A stretch of DNA of 30,520 bases from Bog-159 sp035308525 (lineage in GTDB: Bacteria > Acidobacteriota > Terriglobia > Bryobacterales > Bryobacteraceae): the NCBI GenBank assembly GCA_035308525.1, contig DATGGM010000163.1, forward strand, positions 1 through 30,520, written 5' to 3'. The position numbers and the translations under genes were made by a program. Position 1 is the first letter of the stretch. The number at the start of each line of letters is the position of its first letter. Below, one piece after another: positions 9,114 through 16,356 of the stretch. The notes below the pieces were generated by a model. It saw only the letters and a program-made list of their open reading frames with translations, was not told where the DNA came from and ran no database searches.

Positions 9114-9144
9114 GCGAAGGCGGCGCGATGCCCGCGCTACGGCG

Positions 9145-10158
9145 CTAGGTCAGGAGAACTTTCTCGCCGGTGCGGCACGAGCGGTATATGGCGTCCACGA
9201 TTTCCAGCGCCTGGTAGCCTTCCTCGCCGGATACCAGCGGCTTCCGCCCGTTGCGGATGGCCTCGCCGAAATCCAGGAACTGGCGCTCGAAGGGCTCGAG
9301 CGAAATCGCCATCGGGTCGGACGATCCGGAGGCCACATCCTTCGCCAGCGGCGGCGGCTCGCCTGCGTCGTCGCGCACGTCCCAGGTGGTGAGCTTATCG
9401 CCGGAGATGATGGCGGTGCCCTCGGTGCCGTGAAACTCGGTGCGCTCCGTGTAGCCGGGCCAGAAGGCCGTGGCCGCCTGGATCACACCGGTAGCGCCCG
9501 AGGCGTAGCGCACCACGGCGTTCACCACGTCCTCCGATTCGATCCGATGCAGCGCGCCGAGCTGCCAGACAGCGGAGACTTCGCGCATCGGCCCGGCCAG
9601 CCAGCGCAGGATATCGACCTGATGAATCGCCTGGTTGATGAGGGCGCCGCCGCCTTCCGTTTGCCAACTTCCCTTGATGGGCCGCGCGTAGTATTCCGGC
9701 GACCGGTACCATTTCACGTAACAGTCGCACTGCAGCAGCTTGCCCAGGCGCCCGGCGGCCATGGCGCGCTGCAGGAACTGGCTGGAATCGTCGAAGCGAT
9801 GCTGGCTGACCACGCCGAGCTGAATGCCGGCGCGGCTTGCGGCGGCAACCATTTCACGGGCAGTCTCGATATTGGTCGAGATGGGCTTCTGCACCTGGAT
9901 ATGCTTACCGGCCTCCGCGCAGATCCGCAGCGCTTGCATGCGGAAGTCCGGGAAGGTACAGACATCCACGTAATCCACGTTGGGGTGGCGGCACACGCCT
10001 TCGTACGAGTCGACGAATTCGGCGCCGTGCTGCATGGCGAACCGCCGTCCGGCTTCCGCGTTAATATCCGTGCATACGGTCAGTTCGAAGCCAATATTCC
10101 GATAGGCTTCCGCGTGCTTGTGCGAGATGGCGCCCGTGCCGATCATGCCGACTCTCAT
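9145..10158 (-). CDS. Gfo/Idh/MocA-family NAD(P)-dependent oxidoreductase
   Basis: A 337-residue cytoplasmic dehydrogenase-type protein. The N-terminal Rossmann motif is VGMIGTGAISHKHAEAY, and the GKHIQVQKPISTN segment matches the EKP-type nicotinamide-contact motif, with Gln in place of Glu. The C-terminal substrate-binding domain includes GGGALINQAIHQVDILRW, with the catalytic-type Asp-x2-x-Trp arrangement of this family. The ATG at 10158 is chosen because it starts directly at the Rossmann strand and has a GGGAGA-type ribosome binding site; the in-frame ATG at 10212 would cross the palindromic promoter. Substrates in the family are sugars, inositols and their derivatives; the specific one cannot be told. 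The stop is 43 nt before alaS. Confidence 0.9.
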   Translation of the reverse strand: MRVGMIGTGAISHKHAEAYRNIGFELTVCTDINAEAGRRFAMQHGAEFVDSYEGVCRHPNVDYVDVCTFPDFRMQALRICAEAGKHIQVQKPISTNIETAREMVAAASRAGIQLGVVSQHRFDDSSQFLQRAMAAGRLGKLLQCDCYVKWYRSPEYYARPIKGSWQTEGGGALINQAIHQVDILRWLAGPMREVSAVWQLGALHRIESEDVVNAVVRYASGATGVIQAATAFWPGYTERTEFHGTEGTAIISGDKLTTWDVRDDAGEPPPLAKDVASGSSDPMAISLEPFERQFLDFGEAIRNGRKPLVSGEEGYQALEIVDAIYRSCRTGEKVLLT

Positions 10159-10175
10159 AAGATCTCTCCCGCAGG

Positions 10176-10197
10176 ACATTGTAGCCGGATACAATGT
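10176..10197. promoter_or_regulatory. Palindromic divergent promoter/operator
   Basis: ACATTGTA (10176-10183) and TACAATGT (10190-10197) form a perfect inverted repeat around a 6-bp centre (GCCGGA). Each arm contains a TACAAT hexamer reading outward, five of six bases matching the sigma-70 -10 consensus. The right one would serve the PPIase gene (ATG at 10207) and the left one the oxidoreductase gene (ATG at 10158). The same symmetry could be a repressor operator; the sequence does not decide. Confidence 0.55.
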
Positions 10198-10206
10198 GCC
10201 TTCATC

Positions 10207-11271
10207 ATGCATGGTTCTTTGAGGTGCCGCCTGCTCACGCGCGCGGCGCGATCCGGAGGCGCGGCAGCCGCGATGGCGCTGCTACTCGTCGCGCCGGCCT
10301 GCAAGAAGTCGGTTCCCGCTAACGTGGCCGCGACCGTGAATAACCGCGCCATTACCTACACGGAGCTGCAGAAGACCTACCAGCAATCGCAACTGGCCGT
10401 CCCCGGCCAGGCCGCCGAGCAGACCATGGCCCAGAAGCTGGAAGTGCTGCGCGGCCTCATCGACAGCGAGATCATGCTGCAGCGGGCCGAAAAACAGGGA
10501 TTGCTGGCGGGCGATACGGACGTCGAAACGAAATTGACCGAGCTGAAGGCTCCCTGGACGAAGGAGCAGTTCGAGCAGCAGCTTCGCGACAACAAGATGA
10601 CGCTGGACGATTTGAAGGGCAAGATCCGGCGCGATTTGAGCATTCAGAAGCTCATCAACAAGGACATCACTTCGCACATCGTGATCACCGACGCGGATGT
10701 CACCAACTTCTACAACGCCAACAAAGCCAGTTTCAATCTGGCCGAACAGCGCGTGCACATGGCCCAGATTCTGGTGACCCCCAATCCGGAGCCCAACAGC
10801 GGGAATCTGCAGAACAGCAAAGCGCAGAACGACGCGGAAGCTAGCCGCAAGATCCGCGAAATCCAGGCGCGCCTGCAGCGTGGCGAGGACTTCGGCCTGG
10901 TGGCGCACAACTTCTCCGAAGATCCCGGCTCAGCTCCCAACGGGGGGGATCTTGGATTCATTACGGAGTCGGCGCTCGAGAAGGCCAACGTGGAACTGCG
11001 CAAGATGGTGATGTCGCTGGCGCCCGGCGCCATCAGCCCGATCGTACGCACGCAGGAAGGCTACCGGATTTTCAAGATCATCGCCAAGGAGTCGGCGGGG
11101 CAGCGCGAGTTGAACGATCCGCGCGTGCAGCAGAGTATCCGGGAGACGTTGCTCAATCGCAAGGACCAGTTGCTGAAGAACGCCTACTACGAGGTCGCGC
11201 GCGACGAGGCTAAGGTGGTGAACTACCTGGCGCTGAGCGTAGCGGAGAGCGCGGGGAAATCGGGAAAGTAG
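10207..11271 (+). CDS. SurA/PpiC-type peptidyl-prolyl isomerase lipoprotein
   Basis: A 354-residue envelope foldase. The N-terminus is positively charged and then hydrophobic (MALLLVAPAC), with Cys32 as the likely lipidated residue. VAPAC is an imperfect lipobox, because proline at -2 is unusual. Residues about 40-170 form a helical SurA_N-like chaperone region beginning VAATVNNRAITYTELQKTYQ. The parvulin PPIase domain follows at about 175-290, with VHMAQILVTPNP, GEDFGLVAHNFSEDPGS and GGDLGFI. These proteins help outer-membrane or secreted proteins fold. The frame stays open for almost 800 nt upstream, but that part is antisense to the oxidoreductase gene. The ATG at 10207 lies 11 nt after a TACAAT hexamer. 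Confidence 0.9.
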   Translation: MHGSLRCRLLTRAARSGGAAAAMALLLVAPACKKSVPANVAATVNNRAITYTELQKTYQQSQLAVPGQAAEQTMAQKLEVLRGLIDSEIMLQRAEKQGLLAGDTDVETKLTELKAPWTKEQFEQQLRDNKMTLDDLKGKIRRDLSIQKLINKDITSHIVITDADVTNFYNANKASFNLAEQRVHMAQILVTPNPEPNSGNLQNSKAQNDAEASRKIREIQARLQRGEDFGLVAHNFSEDPGSAPNGGDLGFITESALEKANVELRKMVMSLAPGAISPIVRTQEGYRIFKIIAKESAGQRELNDPRVQQSIRETLLNRKDQLLKNAYYEVARDEAKVVNYLALSVAESAGKSGK

Positions 11272-11386
11272 GACGCGGCGGGGCGGACACGGCGCGACTC
11301 GGGTTATACTGCGAGTACGAAACTGCCGTCTCCAAGGCGATCGCGGAGTTTCTGAAGGGTTTCAGCCCTGAGCGCTGCGCAACTAA

Positions 11387-11620
11387 AATCCCTCGAAAAG
11401 GACACCCGGTAGGTGTGCGGGAAATTCATCGGGGGAGATCTGGTGGGCCGATCTTCCGGAGCTGGTAGCCGCGATTACCAGTAACGTCGAGCTCGCCGAA
11501 GCCCCAGGGAATGTGCTGCTGCCGGCTCGCTTGGCTGGCCTGCCCCGAGACTCCGTGATAAATAGCTCCCGGCACGTTTGCAGCGTTCCGTCGATGAAGG
11601 GCTGCACACGGCCTTACAAC
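11387..11620 (+). pseudogene. Decayed MazF/PemK-type toxin gene
   Basis: One reading frame, with no in-frame ATG or other credible start, reads GEIWWADLPE from 11432. That is the classic N-terminus of MazF/PemK endoribonuclease toxins. It runs straight into LVAAITSNVELAEAPGN and VLLPARLAGLPRDSVIN. In intact relatives about 25-30 residues separate the two blocks (the RRPVLVVQ region), so an in-frame internal deletion is inferred. After 11563 the resemblance fades and the C-terminal third is missing. No antitoxin gene is recognisable upstream. MazF toxins cut mRNA; this copy lacks its start and core and should be inactive. It fills most of the 350-bp gap between the PPIase and the MocR gene; nothing else is recognised there. 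Confidence 0.65.
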
Positions 11621-11621
11621 T

Positions 11622-13073
11622 CTAGGGCCCGGTTTTCGGTGCTTCCAGAGCATCCGCCAGCCCCGCAATCCCGCGTCGAATCTCGCCTTCATCAAACGCG
11701 CCGAAGCCCAGCAGCAGGCCCTGCACGTCCGTCCGCCGCAGTGTAAAGCGGTCGAGCGCCATCGTCTCAATATTACGCGCCGCGGCGGCCCTCTCCGCTT
11801 CGCGCGATGTCATTCCGCTGCGCAGGAACCCCGCCGTGTAGAGTCCCGCTTGCACGCATGAGATCTCGAGAAGTCCGTCGAGATATTTGCGCGCGCCCTC
11901 CTGCAAGGCCGCCAGACGCCCGCCGTAGAGTTCGCGCATGCGCCGGATGTGGCGGCCCAGATGGCCCTCCACGATGAAGTCGCAAAGTACGGCCTGATCG
12001 GGAGCGGTGGCGTGCTGGTCGGTCCCGAAGCGGAAAGCCAGCAGAGGATCGAGTAACGCCGGCGGGGCCACCACGTAGCCGATCCGCAGCGCGGGAAACA
12101 AAAGCTTATTGAAGCTGCCCACCAGGATTACGCTGCCGCTCTCGTCCAAGCCCTGGAGCGTGGGCACGGGGCGGCCTTCGAAGCGATACTCGCTGTCGTA
12201 ATCGTCCTCGATGAGGAATGCGCCGGCCGCGCGCGCCCAGGCCAGCAGGGACAGGCGGCGTTCCAACGGCATCGTCATGCCCAGGGGGAACTGGTGCGCG
12301 GGAGTTACATACGCGGTTTTGGGAACGGCACACAGGCGCTTGCCCTGGGTGAGCGAAAGGCCCCGTTCGTCGACTGGCACGGGAATGATGCGGGCGCCTG
12401 CATTGCGAAAAGCGGTGGCGGCCCCAAAGTATCCGGGATCCTCCAGCCAGACGGCGTCGCCGGGCTTCAGCAACAGGCGCGCTAGCAGGTCGAGGGCCTG
12501 CTGCACGCCCGACACAATCACGACTTGGTCGGCCGAACAGTTCACGCCGCGCGAGTATCCCAGGTATCCGGCGATGGCTTCCCGCAGGGGTGCATAGCCG
12601 CGGGTATCGCGTCCGGCGAGGAGCGAAGACGAAGCGCGGCGCAACCGCCGTCCTGCAATTCGCGCCCAGATGTCCATGGGGAATTCCGCGATGGCGGGCT
12701 CGTGGCAGCGGAATGGGCGCGCCGCGTGCAGGTAGCTCAGCCCGTTCAACGGCGCCGGGAGCTTGCGCGCCGGAGCAGGTGGCACCCTGGCCCCGGCGCG
12801 AGGCGCGGGCAGCCGCTCGTTGATCCAGGTTCCGGCGCCGACTCTGCCGTGCAAGTAGCCCTCCGCCTGCAATTGCTCGAAAGCGTTGACCGCAGTGCCG
12901 CGCGAGACGCCGTGCTGGCGCGCGAAGTCGCGAGTCGCCGGCAGCCGGGTGCCCGGCATCAGGCGGCCGTCCAGAATGGCGCGGCGCAGTTCTTCGTGCA
13001 GCCAGCGGGTAAGGCTGACGTGCGCCGGCCGTTCGTTCAGGGTGAGGTCGAGGGAACTGACGTCTTTGGACAT
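11622..13073 (-). CDS. MocR/PdxR-type transcriptional regulator (GntR HTH fused to aminotransferase domain)
   Basis: A 483-residue fusion regulator. The winged helix of the GntR family spans about residues 20-90, with RLPATRDFARQHGVSRGTAV. A fold-type I aminotransferase domain follows, with FLIEDDYDSEYRFEGRP and the pyridoxal-phosphate lysine in LVGSFNKLLFPALRIGYV. MocR proteins sense PLP or PLP adducts, act as repressors or activators, and are often autoregulated. The ATG at 13073 is preferred to the upstream one at 13136, which lies inside the promoter. The gene is divergent from a dead cytochrome-P460-like gene, a layout in which MocR proteins usually control the neighbour. Its present target is unknown. 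Confidence 0.92.
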   Translation of the reverse strand: MSKDVSSLDLTLNERPAHVSLTRWLHEELRRAILDGRLMPGTRLPATRDFARQHGVSRGTAVNAFEQLQAEGYLHGRVGAGTWINERLPAPRAGARVPPAPARKLPAPLNGLSYLHAARPFRCHEPAIAEFPMDIWARIAGRRLRRASSSLLAGRDTRGYAPLREAIAGYLGYSRGVNCSADQVVIVSGVQQALDLLARLLLKPGDAVWLEDPGYFGAATAFRNAGARIIPVPVDERGLSLTQGKRLCAVPKTAYVTPAHQFPLGMTMPLERRLSLLAWARAAGAFLIEDDYDSEYRFEGRPVPTLQGLDESGSVILVGSFNKLLFPALRIGYVVAPPALLDPLLAFRFGTDQHATAPDQAVLCDFIVEGHLGRHIRRMRELYGGRLAALQEGARKYLDGLLEISCVQAGLYTAGFLRSGMTSREAERAAAARNIETMALDRFTLRRTDVQGLLLGFGAFDEGEIRRGIAGLADALEAPKTGP

Positions 13074-13088
13074 GGCATGACCGTAAAA

Positions 13089-13136
13089 TGGTCCAAAAAG
13101 TGTTCGTAATATGGCTCTACCACTGTACCAAGACAA
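13089..13136 (-). promoter_or_regulatory. Candidate MocR promoter with operator repeats
   Basis: Read on the minus strand, TTGTCT (13136-13131) and CATATT (13113-13108) form a -35/-10 pair with an exact 17-bp spacer. On the plus strand the spacer holds a direct repeat, TACCA at 13118-13122 and at 13126-13130, with a related TGGTCCA at 13089-13095. MocR regulators bind direct repeats, so autoregulation is likely; this is inference. Confidence 0.45.
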
Positions 13137-13176
13137 GCCGTATAGTGCGAATTACGGGTGAAAAGGAAGCAGACCG

Positions 13177-13374
13177 ATGACTAGCGGGGAAACGGTACGC
13201 AGCTTGGTGGGAGCGGCGGGTCTCGTAGGGTTATCTCTGGCGATGGCCCGGTCTGTCGAAACCGCGGTTCCGTTTCCCCAGGGGTATCGCCGCTGGGTCT
13301 AAGTCGACAGCATGCTGGTGGGCCCGGGTTAGCCGCCCGCCCAGCGCCTTGACGCGCGCTACGTGACCGTCCTG
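13177..13374 (+). pseudogene. Remnant of a secreted cytochrome P460-like protein
   Basis: An ATG at 13177 follows an AAGGAAG ribosome binding site. It opens a signal-peptide-like sequence (VGAAGLVGLSLAMARSV), then VPFPQGYRRWV, then a TAA at 13300. The same frame continues VDSMLVGPG and meets a TAG. FPxGYRxWxHVKSM is the hallmark beginning of cytochrome P460 family proteins, which are periplasmic mono-haem c proteins. The heme-binding part is entirely missing, so the gene is dead. It is divergent from the MocR gene and may have been its target. Family assignment rests on about 20 residues. Confidence 0.5.
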
Positions 13375-13375
13375 C

Positions 13376-13381
13376 TATGAT
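13376..13381 (+). promoter_or_regulatory. Candidate -10 element of apaG
   Basis: TATGAT (five of six matches to the consensus) lies 11 nt before the apaG ATG. With the 6-nt spacing seen at selC the mRNA leader would be only about 5 nt. No Shine-Dalgarno sequence is visible. Single short motif, so low certainty. Confidence 0.35.
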
Positions 13382-13392
13382 AAGCCTTCACC

Positions 13393-13806
13393 ATGCCCGA
13401 CCTGAAATCCGAGCCCGCTCCGGTATCTGAAGCCGTTACCCACAATATTCGCGTGGAAGTGTTGTCGCAGCACTCGCCGGAGAACTCCAAGCCGCAGCAA
13501 GGTGAGTGGGTGTTCCAATACACGGTGCGCATCACGAATCAGGGAAGCGAGACGGTACAACTGCTGAGCCGCCATTGGATCATCACCGATGCGCTTGATC
13601 ACGTGGAAGAAGTGCAGGGTCCGGGCGTGGTGGGGGCGCAGCCGGTGCTGGCGCCGGGCGAGTCATTCAAGTACTCGTCGTGGTGCCCCCTGAAAACTCC
13701 CACCGGCATGATGCACGGAACCTACCAGATGGTCCGCACGGACGGCACGCAGTTCGACATCGAGATCGCGCCGTTCGCGCTGCGAGCCCGCTACTCGGTG
13801 CACTAA
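13393..13806 (+). CDS. apaG: ApaG domain protein
   Basis: A 137-residue protein of the ApaG/DUF525 family, a fibronectin-III-like beta fold. Diagnostic segments are FQYTVRITNQGSETVQLLSRHW, HVEEVQGPGVVGAQPVLAPGESF and PTGMMHGTYQMV. ApaG was linked genetically to cobalt/magnesium handling in enterobacteria, but its biochemical role is unclear. The first 16 residues are a proline-rich extension outside the core. The stop overlaps the stop of the convergent esterase gene by 4 nt, so the two transcripts must be antisense at their ends. Confidence 0.93.
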   Translation: MPDLKSEPAPVSEAVTHNIRVEVLSQHSPENSKPQQGEWVFQYTVRITNQGSETVQLLSRHWIITDALDHVEEVQGPGVVGAQPVLAPGESFKYSSWCPLKTPTGMMHGTYQMVRTDGTQFDIEIAPFALRARYSVH

Positions 13807-14459
13807 GCGGCGCCGCCTGCCTGCGCCGGCGCGAACTTGCGCTCCACCCAGTGTCGGGCCGCCGCCAGATCGTCTTGTCCCAGTTCGTGTCCGCCGTTGT
13901 GCCAGTGCACTTCAACCTCCGCGCCAATGCTTTCCAGAAGCGCGGGAAGACGCTCGGTGTCCTGGCGCGGAACGATGGGATCGCGCCTGCCCGGTCCCAG
14001 AAATACCTGAACGCCGCGGAGATCCGGCGCTACATCCGGCGTAAAGGGAACCATCGCGCGGAATAGAATAGCTCCCGCAAGCAGGTGCGGGTGCAGAAGC
14101 AGAAGACTGGCCGCGATGTTCGCGCCATTCGAATAGCCCGCCGCCACGACCTTGTTTTTGGCCGTGCCGTACCGCTCCGCCGCGGCCCGCACGAACTCGT
14201 TCAACTCGTGCGTGCGGAACTTCAAATCTTCAATGTCAAACACACCTTCGGCGAAGCGGCGGAAAAAGCGCGGCATGCCGTTTTCCAGTACCCGGCCCCG
14301 CGGGCTCAGCAAGGCTGCACCAGGGAGCAACTGCCTGCCAATCGGCACGAGATCGTGTTCGCCGCCGCCCGTGCCATGCAGAAGCAGCAGCGTCACGTGT
14401 GTGCCGCTTGCACCGGCGGGAACGAATTCATGCGCGAACTTCAGGTCTGCTCCGGCCAT
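13803..14459 (-). CDS. Phospholipase/carboxylesterase-family hydrolase, MhqD-like
   Basis: A 218-residue alpha/beta hydrolase of the phospholipase/carboxylesterase family. The oxyanion-hole region is LLLLHGTGGGEHDL, the nucleophile serine is in AAGYSNGANIA, the acid is in GPGRRDPIVP, and the catalytic histidine is in HNGGHEL. The ATG at 14459 starts 4 nt after the dioxygenase stop; a longer frame upstream is only a shadow of that gene. In Bacillus the homologous MhqD is co-regulated with the MhqO dioxygenase in quinone and catechol stress, and the same pairing here supports a detoxification role. The actual ester substrate is unknown. Confidence 0.9.
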   Translation of the reverse strand: MAGADLKFAHEFVPAGASGTHVTLLLLHGTGGGEHDLVPIGRQLLPGAALLSPRGRVLENGMPRFFRRFAEGVFDIEDLKFRTHELNEFVRAAAERYGTAKNKVVAAGYSNGANIAASLLLLHPHLLAGAILFRAMVPFTPDVAPDLRGVQVFLGPGRRDPIVPRQDTERLPALLESIGAEVEVHWHNGGHELGQDDLAAARHWVERKFAPAQAGGAA

Positions 14460-14463
14460 TTGT

Positions 14464-15420
14464 TCAGACCCTTCTTTCCTGAGGAACGTTGACCTTAGGC
14501 AAAATGCGTTCGAGTTGCGGGCGTGCGGACTCCAGCCAGGCCGGCAGGACCAGGTGCGAACCGAGCTTGTCTGCGGGCTCATCCACGGCAAACCCCGGCG
14601 GATCGGTGGCGATCTCGAACAGCACGCCGCCGGGCTCCCGGAAATAGATCGAATGGAAATACTTGCGATCGACAACCGGAGTAACGTTGTATTGCCGCTT
14701 GCTCAGCGTCGCGCGCCACTGAACCTGCTGTTCATCAGTCGGCGTGCGCCATGCGACGTGGTGCACGGTGCCGACCGACACGTGGCCGGTCCGTCCCGCG
14801 GGCGCGCAGACCAGGTCAACGATGCATCCGGCGCCCTCGGCGGACACCGCATAACGAAACTGATTGCCCTCGCTATGGACCAGCCGAAAGCCCATGGTCT
14901 CCGTCAGGAGTCCGGCGGTCCGGTCATAACCCTCCACGCAGAGCGCCACGTGGTGAAATCCGTGAATGGCGAATTCCGCGGGCACTGGTCCGCGCTCCCA
15001 GACCCTTTCGGGATCGGCATCCGCTACGCTCACCAGTTCCAACTGCAAGCCGTCCGGATCCTTAAAGGCCAGCGTGGGCTCCTCAACCACGGAACGGCTC
15101 TCCTGGTGCTCCACCTGGTGTTCGCGCAAACGCGCCTGCCAGTAGCCGAGCGCGCCTTGCGGAACGGCGAATGCGGTAACGGTCGCTTGTCCGGTCCCGA
15201 TGCGCCCCCGGGTGGCGCCGGGCCACGGAAAGAACGTCATGATCGTTCCGGGATGCCCGCGGCCGTCGCCGTAGTACAAATGATACGTCCCCGGATCGTC
15301 GAAATTGACGGTGAGCTTCACCAGGCGCAATCCGAGGACGCCGGCGTAGAAATCGATGTTGGGCTGCGGCTCGCCGGCAATCGCCGTCACGTGATGAATT
15401 CCGGGAATCTGCTGGTCCAT
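14464..15420 (-). CDS. Glyoxalase-fold ring-cleaving dioxygenase, MhqO/MhqA-like
   Basis: A 318-residue protein made of two vicinal-oxygen-chelate modules. The first begins IPGIHHVTAIAGEPQPNIDFY; the second begins AIHGFHHVALCVEGYDRT. Metal ligands of the C-terminal half are expected at His in GTVHHVAWRT and Glu in PGGVLFEIAT. This arrangement matches ring-cleaving dioxygenases of the MhqO/MhqA/LinE type, which open hydroquinone or catechol rings with Fe(II). The ATG at 15420 is used because homologous sequence starts there; 17 additional upstream codons overlap DUF5996. It is 8 nt after the DUF5996 stop. Confidence 0.9.
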   Translation of the reverse strand: MDQQIPGIHHVTAIAGEPQPNIDFYAGVLGLRLVKLTVNFDDPGTYHLYYGDGRGHPGTIMTFFPWPGATRGRIGTGQATVTAFAVPQGALGYWQARLREHQVEHQESRSVVEEPTLAFKDPDGLQLELVSVADADPERVWERGPVPAEFAIHGFHHVALCVEGYDRTAGLLTETMGFRLVHSEGNQFRYAVSAEGAGCIVDLVCAPAGRTGHVSVGTVHHVAWRTPTDEQQVQWRATLSKRQYNVTPVVDRKYFHSIYFREPGGVLFEIATDPPGFAVDEPADKLGSHLVLPAWLESARPQLERILPKVNVPQERRV

Positions 15421-15428
15421 GCTTCCTC

Positions 15429-16346
15429 CTACGTCCCGAAAGGCTCGCGTTCCAGGTTGGCCCGATCCCATTTGCCCAGGTTGGCGCCTGCCTCATAGGT
15501 ACTTTGCAGGAACTCCTGCAACGCAGCGTGTGGGGATGCCGCCTGCCGCACGTCGTCGTAATTGAGGATGAACTCCTTCAGGCCGGTGTGATAGAAAGCG
15601 GCGGCCGGCGGCACGGAGTACGATGCATAGCCTTCCGGCTCCGGCGACGCGTAAGAGTAGAACACGGGTCCGGATATGCCAGCGACGCCGGGCCAGAATC
15701 CGGCGCTGCTGCACTCGTGTGAATAGGCCTCGCGCGTGATGGCGTCAGCGCCCTCGCGTTCAGGGGCGCGGCGCCCCGAAAACCGCGTGGCCGCCAGATC
15801 GAAACTGCCCCAGAAAAAATGCACGGGACTGGCCTTCCCGGTAAACCGGCCGCGGAACTCTTTCAGGATGGCGTCGCACTGCAGGAGTATCCGATGGAAC
15901 CTGCCGACATACTCGGGATCGTAGGAGGCATGCTCACGGTCGTCGGGAAAGGGAATCGGGCTGGCGATCTCGACCGGTATCGGCCAGATTTTGAAATCGA
16001 TCCCCGCCGCGTGCAGTGTTCCGAGGAATTCGCCGTAGAAGTCGGCCACCGAGCGCGGACACAATTGCAGGAATTTGGCCGGCCGGCCGGTTATCCTGAT
16101 CGCCAACAGGTGATCGGTGAAGTCGAACTCCACCTCGAAGGCACCCTCGCCGTATGGGATCACCGAGGTCGTCATCCCGCGTGCGCTCATGTACAGGGGC
16201 ACTTCCCACCAGTGGTTGACGTGGGGGCTGAGGGCCAGCCGTACCTTGCCGACGATCTGCGTCCACATGTGCAGCGTGGCGCGGGTGGGCTCCCATTCAT
16301 CGATCGGCAGGGGCGGCCAGGCGATGTCGGAACTGCGATTATCCAT
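15429..16346 (-). CDS. DUF5996 family protein
   Basis: A 305-residue soluble protein of unknown function. Recognisable DUF5996 segments are AWPPLPIDEWEPTRATLHMWTQIVGKVR near the N-terminus (cited here by its flanks AWPPLPIDEW and MWTQIVGKVR), HVNHWWEVPLYMSARGM, and HFFWGSFDLAATRFSGRRAP. It is rich in aromatic residues and has no signal peptide or membrane segment. The ATG at 16346 is chosen because the reading frame further upstream is antisense-free shadow of the alcohol dehydrogenase gene. It lies 10 nt after the dehydrogenase stop and 8 nt before the dioxygenase. The context suggests a role with aromatic compounds; no biochemistry is known to me. Confidence 0.88.
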   Translation of the reverse strand: MDNRSSDIAWPPLPIDEWEPTRATLHMWTQIVGKVRLALSPHVNHWWEVPLYMSARGMTTSVIPYGEGAFEVEFDFTDHLLAIRITGRPAKFLQLCPRSVADFYGEFLGTLHAAGIDFKIWPIPVEIASPIPFPDDREHASYDPEYVGRFHRILLQCDAILKEFRGRFTGKASPVHFFWGSFDLAATRFSGRRAPEREGADAITREAYSHECSSAGFWPGVAGISGPVFYSYASPEPEGYASYSVPPAAAFYHTGLKEFILNYDDVRQAASPHAALQEFLQSTYEAGANLGKWDRANLEREPFGT

Positions 16347-16356
16347 ACATTTGACT

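Noticed and set aside
6948..9392. 814-codon open frame on the plus strand
   Set aside because: It is antisense to alaS, has no family resemblance and arises from high GC codon usage.
9430..10206. Long upstream extension of the PPIase frame
   Set aside because: It is antisense to the oxidoreductase gene and crosses the palindromic promoter; homology begins at 10207.
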